From the NCBI RefSeq assembly GCF_042651965.1, contig NZ_JBHSDY010000002.1, positions 310,001 to 374,000 of the forward strand: a DNA stretch of 64,000 bases, read 5' to 3'. The translations under genes were made by a program, and so were the position numbers. The notes below the pieces were generated by a model. That model was given only the letters and a program-made list of their open reading frames with translations, did no database searches and was not told the origin of the DNA. How positions within the stretch are numbered: position 1 is the stretch's first letter; each line of letters starts with the position of its first letter. This document shows positions 58,856 to 64,000 of the stretch, piece by piece. The stretch is from Castellaniella hirudinis (GTDB lineage Bacteria > Pseudomonadota > Gammaproteobacteria > Burkholderiales > Burkholderiaceae_B).

Positions 58856-61800
58856 TCAGGCCTGCGTCTGGGCGGAAACCTCGTGGGTCTCGTCCATCCA
58901 GTCGACATTTTTCAGTTTGCGCACGACCACGAACTCGTCGCGGTTCGACCCCACCGTGCCGTAGTAGTTGAAGCCGTAGGACAGTTGGGCGTAGCCGCCG
59001 ATCATGTGCGTGGGCTTGAGCACGGTGCGGGTCACGGAATTGTGGATCCCGCCGCGCTTGCCGGTGATTTCCGAACCCGGCACGTTCACGATCTTTTCCT
59101 GGGCGTGGTACATCATGGTCATGCCCTCGGGCACGCGCTGGCTGACCACGGCGCGGGCGACCAGCGCCCCGTTGACGTTGAAGACCTCGATCCAGTCGTT
59201 ATCCACGATGCCGACCTTGGCCGCGTCGATCTCCGACATCCAGACGATCGGGCCGCCGCGCGAAAGCGTCAGCATGATCAGGTTGTCGGAATACGTGGAG
59301 TGAATCCCCCATTTCTGGTGCGGCGTGAGGAAGTTCAGCACCACGTGCGGCTCGCCGTTGCTGTAGCGCTCGTCCAGCATGGGCGCGATGGTCTTGGTAT
59401 CCACCGGCGGCCGGTACACGCACAGGGATTCGCCGAAATCGCGCATCCAGGGGTGGTCCTGATACAGCTCCTGGCGGCCGGTCAGCGTGCGCCAGGGGAT
59501 CAGTTCGTGCACATTGGTGTAGCCGGCGCTGTAGCTGACCTTGTCGGACTCGATCCCCGACCAGGTGGGCGACGTCAGGATCTTGCGCGGCTGCGCCTGG
59601 ATGTCGCGGAAGCGGATCTTTTCGTGCTCGCTGGACTTGACCAGGTGCGAGTGATCCCGGCCGGTGATTTTCGACAGGGCCTCCCAGGCCTTCAAGGCCA
59701 CGTGGCCGTTGGTCTCGGGCGCCAGGGTCAGGATGGTCTCGCAGGCCTCGATATCGGTGACGATGCGCGGCTGGCCCTGGCCGACGCCGGGATCGCGCTC
59801 GCGGCCGTTCAGTTTGCCCAGGAATTCGACTTCTTCCTTGGTGTCCCAGGCAATGCCCTTGCCGCCGTTGCCCAGTTTTTCCGCCAGCGGCCCGAGCGTG
59901 GTGAAACGCTCGTAGACGTGCTTGTAGTCCCGGTTCACGACCATCAGGTTCGGCATCGTCTTGCCGGGCGTCAGATCGCATTCACCCTTGCGCCATTCGC
60001 GTACGTCGTAGGGATCGCTGAGTTCGCCCGGAGAGTCGTGCTGCAGGGGCTGCAGCACCAGGTCCTCGTCGGGCAGATCCGCATCGGCCGCCAGCTCGGA
60101 GAATTTCTTTGCCAGGCCCTTGTAGATTTCCCAGTCGCTGCGCGATTCCCAGACCGGATCCACGGCCGCCGACAGCGGGTGGATGAAGGGATGCATGTCG
60201 GACGTGTTCAGGTCGTTCTTTTCGTACCAGGTGGCCGTCGGCAGCACCACGTCCGAATAGACACAGGTCGTGGACATGCGGAAATCCAGGGTCACCAGCA
60301 GGTCGAGCTTGCCCTGCGGCGCATCGTCGCGCCAGGTGACTTCCAGCGGTTTGGCCTCGCCCGTTTCGCCCAGGTCCTTGCCCTGCACGCCGTGCTGGGT
60401 GCCCAGCAGGTGCTTGAGGAAATACTCGTGCCCCTTGCCCGAGGACCCCAGGATATTGGAGCGCCAGATGAACAGGTTGCGCGGGAAGTTGTCGGGATGG
60501 TCCGGGTCTTCGCAGGAGAATTTCAGCGAACCGTCGCGCAGGCTGTTGACGGCGTAGTCCTTGGGATCCTGACCGGCCGCCCGGGCGGCGCGCGCCACTT
60601 GCAAGGGATTGGTCTGCAACTGCGGCGCCGTGGGCAGCCAGCCCATGCGCTCGGCGCGCACGTTCATGTCGATCAGGCTGCCCTGGTATTTCGAGGCATC
60701 CGCCAGCGGCGAAAGCAGTTCCGGCACCTGCAGCTTTTCATAGCGCCATTGATCGCTGTGCGCGTAGAAAAAGGACGTGCCGTTCATGTGGCGCGGCGGG
60801 CGCAGCCAGTCCAGCGCGAAGGTCAGCATGGTCCAGCCGGTCTGCGGGCGCAGTTTTTCCTGGCCCACGTAGTGACACCAGCCGCCGCCGGACTGGCCGA
60901 CGCAACCGCACATGGACACCAGGTTGATGATGCCCCGGTAGGCCATGTCCATGTGATACCAGTGATTCAGGCCGGCGCCCAGAATGACCATGGACTTGCC
61001 TTCGGTCTTGTCGGCATTGTCGGCAAACTGGCGCGCCACCGTAATGACCTGTTCGCGCGGAACCCCGGTGATGCGTTCCTGCCAGGCCGGGGTGTAGGGC
61101 ACGTCGTCGTCATAGGACGCCGCCGCGTTGTCGCCGCCCAGGCCCCGGTCGATGCCGTAGTTGGCCACGAACAGATCGAACACCGTGGCGACCAGGACCT
61201 CGCCTTCGGCGGTCTGGATGCGCTTGACGGGCAGGTTGCGCACCAGCACTTCGTCGTGGTCCGTACCCTTGAAGTGATCATGCGGGATGCCGCCGAAATA
61301 CGGGAAGGCCACCGGCGCGACCTCGTCGCAGGCATCGATCAGGGACAGGCGCGGGCGCACCTCATGGCCCCGGGCGTCCTTCAATTCCAGGTTCCATTTG
61401 CCGGCGTCCCCGCCCTCCTGCTGCCCCCAGCGGAAACCGATGGAGCCCTGGGGCACGATCAGTTCGCCCGTGTCCTCGTCGCAGGCGACGGTCTTCCATT
61501 CGGGGTTGTTGTCCTGGCCCAGCCGGTCGGCGAAATCGTCCGCCCGCAGCTTGCGGTCGGGCACGTAGCGGTCGCCCTGGCGCACCAGGCGCACCAGGAA
61601 GGGCATGTCGGTGTACTGGCGGCAGTAGCGGTCGAAATAGGCGCTCTTGCCCGCGAGGTGGAATTCCTTGAGGATGACGTGGCCCATGGCCAGGGCCAGG
61701 GCCGCGTCGGTGCCCTGCTTGGGATGCAGCCAGATGTCGCCGAACTTGGCGCCTTCGGCGTAGTCCGGGAACACGGACACGACCTTGGCGCCCCGGTAGC

Positions 61801-62608
61801 GGGCCTCGACCATGAAGTGGGCGTCGGGCGTGCGGGTCTGGGGCACGTTCGAGCCCCACAACATGATGAAGGTCGAGTTGTACCAATCGGCCGATTCGCT
61901 GACGTCGGTCTGCTCGCCCCAGGTCTGGGGGCTGGAGGGCGGCAGGTCGCAATACCAGTCGTAGAAGCTGAGCAGCGATCCGCCCAGCAACGACAGATAG
62001 CGGCTGCCCGAGGCGTAGGACACCATGGACATGGCCGGGATCGGCGAGAAGCCCGCGATGCGGTCCGGGCCGTGGCGCTTGATGGTGTGGATGTTGGCCG
62101 CCGCGACGATCTCGTTGACCTCGTCCCAATTTGAGCGGACGAAGCCGCCCAGGCCGCGCGCGGACTTGTAGCTGGCGGCCTTGTCCGGATCGGAGACGAT
62201 GGCCTCCCAGGCCTGGACGGCGCCCATGGTCTTGCGCTGCTCGCGCCACAGCCGGGCCAGGCGGCCGCGCAGCATCGGATATTTGACGCGATTGGCGCTG
62301 TACAGGTACCACGAGAACGTGGCCCCGCGCGGACAGCCGCGCGGTTCGTGGTTGGGCATGTCCGGGCGGGTGCGCGGATAGTCGGTCTGCTGGGTCTCCC
62401 AGGTGACCAGGCCGCCCTTGACGTAGATTTTCCAGGAACAGGACCCGGTGCAGTTCACGCCGTGCGTGGAGCGCACGATCTTGTCGTGCTGCCAGCGGTT
62501 GCGGTAGGCGTCTTCCCAGGTGCGGTCTTCGTGGACCACGGCGCCGTGGCCGTCGGAAAAGGTTTCCTTCGGGCGAGAGAAATATTTCAGGCGATCGATG
62601 AAATGGCT
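58856..62608 (-). CDS. narG: Respiratory nitrate reductase alpha subunit NarG
   Basis: The catalytic Mo-bis-MGD subunit of membrane nitrate reductase, 1250 residues (E. coli 1247), reducing nitrate to nitrite in the cytoplasm. The FS0 cluster ligands are H50, C54, C58 and C93. The Mo-ligand Asp region is FIMLWGSNVPQTRTPDAHF. The start is GTG at 62608, with GGAG 8 bases before it; the family start MSHFIDRLKYF supports this. There is no Tat signal, as expected for NarG. The cofactor depends on moaA-moeA and mobA elsewhere in the window. Confidence 0.97.
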   Translation of the reverse strand, partial: SHFIDRLKYFSRPKETFSDGHGAVVHEDRTWEDAYRNRWQHDKIVRSTHGVNCTGSCSWKIYVKGGLVTWETQQTDYPRTRPDMPNHEPRGCPRGATFSWYLYSANRVKYPMLRGRLARLWREQRKTMGAVQAWEAIVSDPDKAASYKSARGLGGFVRSNWDEVNEIVAAANIHTIKRHGPDRIAGFSPIPAMSMVSYASGSRYLSLLGGSLLSFYDWYCDLPPSSPQTWGEQTDVSESADWYNSTFIMLWGSNVPQTRTPDAHFMVEARYRGAKVVSVFPDYAEGAKFGDIWLHPKQGTDAALALAMGHVILKEFHLAGKSAYFDRYCRQYTDMPFLVRLVRQGDRYVPDRKLRADDFADRLGQDNNPEWKTVACDEDTGELIVPQGSIGFRWGQQEGGDAGKWNLELKDARGHEVRPRLSLIDACDEVAPVAFPYFGGIPHDHFKGTDHDEVLVRNLPVKRIQTAEGEVLVATVFDLFVANYGIDRGLGGDNAAASYDDDVPYTPAWQERITGVPREQVITVARQFADNADKTEGKSMVILGAGLNHWYHMDMAYRGIINLVSMCGCVGQSGGGWCHYVGQEKLRPQTGWTMLTFALDWLRPPRHMNGTSFFYAHSDQWRYEKLQVPELLSPLADASKYQGSLIDMNVRAERMGWLPTAPQLQTNPLQVARAARAAGQDPKDYAVNSLRDGSLKFSCEDPDHPDNFPRNLFIWRSNILGSSGKGHEYFLKHLLGTQHGVQGKDLGETGEAKPLEVTWRDDAPQGKLDLLVTLDFRMSTTCVYSDVVLPTATWYEKNDLNTSDMHPFIHPLSAAVDPVWESRSDWEIYKGLAKKFSELAADADLPDEDLVLQPLQHDSPGELSDPYDVREWRKGECDLTPGKTMPNLMVVNRDYKHVYERFTTLGPLAEKLGNGGKGIAWDTKEEVEFLGKLNGRERDPGVGQGQPRIVTDIEACETILTLAPETNGHVALKAWEALSKITGRDHSHLVKSSEHEKIRFRDIQAQPRKILTSPTWSGIESDKVSYSAGYTNVHELIPWRTLTGRQELYQDHPWMRDFGESLCVYRPPVDTKTIAPMLDERYSNGEPHVVLNFLTPHQKWGIHSTYSDNLIMLTLSRGGPIVWMSEIDAAKVGIVDNDWIEVFNVNGALVARAVVSQRVPEGMTMMYHAQEKIVNVPGSEITGKRGGIHNSVTRTVLKPTHMIGGYAQLSYGFNYYGTVGSNRDEFVVVRKLKNVDWMDETHEVSAQTQA

Positions 62609-62666
62609 CACGATGGGCGCTCCATTAAGAAAAGGTTCGGCCGCATACCGACGGCGCCGCCGCGCG

Positions 62667-64000
62667 TCAGCACGGGATCTCGGCACGGCGCCGCGAGTAG
62701 TACCACCAGGTTACGGCAATCGATACGGCATAGAAAATCACGAAAAACACCAAGGCGGCATACGGGGTGCCGGTGAGTTCGAAGGACGTGCCGAAGCTCT
62801 TGGGAATGAAGAAGCCGCCATAGGCCCCCATGGCGCCGCTGAAGCCCAGCACGGCCGCGGATTCCTTGGCGCCCTCGGTGTCGGCCCGGATCTGGCCGTC
62901 CGGCCCATCGGCCGCATGGCGGCGCTGCGCCAGCGTATTGAAGATCACCGGAATCATGGCAAAGGTGGAGCCATTGCCGATGCCGGTCAGGAAGAACAGG
63001 AACAGGAAGGACAGCAGAAAACCGTAAAAGCTGCCCGGGGACTGCCCGGACGGCAGCGAGGCCATGACCCCCAGCACCCCCAGGGTCATCCAGAAAAAGG
63101 TCCAGAACGTCACTCGCGCGCCGCCCATCCGGTCGGACAGCCAGCCGCCGAAGGGCCGCGCCATCGCCCCGACCAGCGGCCCCAGCCAGGCGTACTGCAG
63201 CGGGCGGATGTCGGGGTACAGGTATTTGATCAGCAGCGGAAAACCGGCGGAAAAGCCGATGAAAGAGCCGAACGTGCCCAGATACAGGAAGCACATGATC
63301 CAGTTGTGCTTACGCTGAAAGATCACCGCCTGTTCACGGAAAGACGCCTTGGCATCCGCGATGTCGTGCATGCCGGCCCAGGCCAGCATCGACACGATGA
63401 TGATGAACGGCACCCAGATGAAAGCCGCGTTCTGCGCCCAGATTTCCGTCGGACCGCCGTGGGCGCCGGACAACTGCGCCGTCTGCGGACCACCCGCCCA
63501 GGGGCCGAGAATGCCCAGGGTGATGACCAGCGGCGCCAGAAACTGCACCGAGGACACCCCCAGATTGCCCAGGCCGGCGTTCAGGCCCAGGGCCGAGCCC
63601 TTGCGTTCCTTGGGAAAGAAAAAGCTGATGTTGGACATGGACGAGGAGAAATTCCCGCCCCCCAGCCCGCACAGCAGGGCCAGGATCAGCATGGTGGAAT
63701 ACGGCGTGTCCGGATCCTGGACCGCCAGCCCTACCCCGATCGTGGGCAGCAGCAGGCTGGCCGTGGTCAGCGCCGTCCAGCGCCGCCCGCCGAACACAGG
63801 CACCATGAAGGAATAAAAGATGCGCAGCGTGGCGCCGGACAAGGCCGGCAGCGCCGCCAGCCAGAACAGCTCGTTTTCGGTGTACTTGAAGCCGAGATTG
63901 GGCAGGTTGACCGCCACCACGCTCCACATCTGCCAGACGGCAAAGGCCAGGAACAGGGCCGGAACCGAAATCCAGAGATTGACGTTGGCGATGGCGCTGC
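62667..64000 (-). CDS. narK: Nitrate/nitrite transporter NarK (5' end cut by window edge)
   Basis: The major facilitator transporter for nitrate uptake or nitrate/nitrite exchange. The visible 444 codons include LNLWISVPALFLAF-like N-terminal helix residues (NVNLWISVPALFLAFAVWQ), VAVNLPNLGF, the signature GLGGGNFSSSMSNISFFFPKERKGSALGLNAGLGNLGVSS, and a second half with GPLVGAMARPFGGWLSDRMGGARVTFW. Only one NarK domain is seen; a NarK1-NarK2 fusion or a second copy could lie outside. It is first among the visible nar genes, 58 bases before narG. The promoter is outside the window. Confidence 0.94.
   Translation of the reverse strand, partial: SAIANVNLWISVPALFLAFAVWQMWSVVAVNLPNLGFKYTENELFWLAALPALSGATLRIFYSFMVPVFGGRRWTALTTASLLLPTIGVGLAVQDPDTPYSTMLILALLCGLGGGNFSSSMSNISFFFPKERKGSALGLNAGLGNLGVSSVQFLAPLVITLGILGPWAGGPQTAQLSGAHGGPTEIWAQNAAFIWVPFIIIVSMLAWAGMHDIADAKASFREQAVIFQRKHNWIMCFLYLGTFGSFIGFSAGFPLLIKYLYPDIRPLQYAWLGPLVGAMARPFGGWLSDRMGGARVTFWTFFWMTLGVLGVMASLPSGQSPGSFYGFLLSFLFLFFLTGIGNGSTFAMIPVIFNTLAQRRHAADGPDGQIRADTEGAKESAAVLGFSGAMGAYGGFFIPKSFGTSFELTGTPYAALVFFVIFYAVSIAVTWWYYSRRRAEIPC

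Noticed and set aside
58883..62134. 1083-codon plus-strand ORF opposite narG
   Set aside because: Mirror frame of narG with no recognisable domain.

Overview
The window is a GC-rich chromosomal segment with dense, tightly packed genes. It is most consistent with a denitrifying betaproteobacterium of the Alcaligenaceae (Bordetella / Achromobacter / Castellaniella group). That placement is an inference from gene content and order: miaB-phoH-ybeY-corC-lnt, queA-tgt-yajC-secD-secF, a membrane nitrate reductase operon, an NsrR-NnrS nitric-oxide module and a lipid-A sugar-modification cluster. No rRNA, CRISPR array, insertion sequence, integrase or phage gene was seen.

Layout. Positions 1-19.7 kb hold a catabolic regulon, nearly all on the minus strand. 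A ten-gene operon runs from iorA at 13.0 kb down past the left edge: the two subunits of an indolepyruvate-type 2-oxoacid oxidoreductase, a thiolase-like protein, a DUF35-SDR fusion, a cyclase-family hydrolase, two paralogous solute-binding proteins, LivH, a fused LivM-LivG and LivF. Beside it lie a benzoate-CoA-ligase-family gene with a MarR gene behind it, a SDR-MarR-crotonase-acyl-CoA dehydrogenase operon led by a 23-codon ORF, and a divergent third MarR gene. A near-identical promoter/operator stands before the ligase and the SDR operon, with a weaker copy before iorA. Together they look like uptake, CoA activation and beta-oxidation-like breakdown of an unknown, probably aromatic, acid. 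Several of the enzymes lack canonical catalytic residues.

19.7-37.4 kb is mostly housekeeping: dacB; queA-tgt; yajC-secD-secF with a terminator; a sulfite dehydrogenase pair (sorA and a cytochrome c); miaB-phoH-ybeY-corC-lnt; and a large PAS-GGDEF protein with a degenerate EAL domain. 37.65-37.99 kb is an Ala-Glu-Asp tRNA operon with its own promoter and terminator. 38.3-42.8 kb holds bioB, a DMT-type transporter, an orphan BMP-family binding protein and an MFS transporter.

42.9-47.7 kb encodes molybdenum cofactor synthesis: moaC-moaD-moaE-moaB-moeA on plus and moaA-mobA on minus, with a repeat/hairpin cluster between moaA and mobA. This cofactor serves the two molybdoenzymes in the window, SorA and NarG. 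47.7-52.6 kb has uspA, a DUF442 phosphatase-like gene and a ChbG/GtrA/ArnT-like/GT2 set resembling lipid-A aminosugar modification. 52.7-54.9 kb is a truncated haemoglobin-nnrS-nsrR operon behind an NsrR-like operator. 55.1-64.0 kb is narK-narG-narH-narJ-narI-parvulin, read leftward, with narK cut by the right edge.
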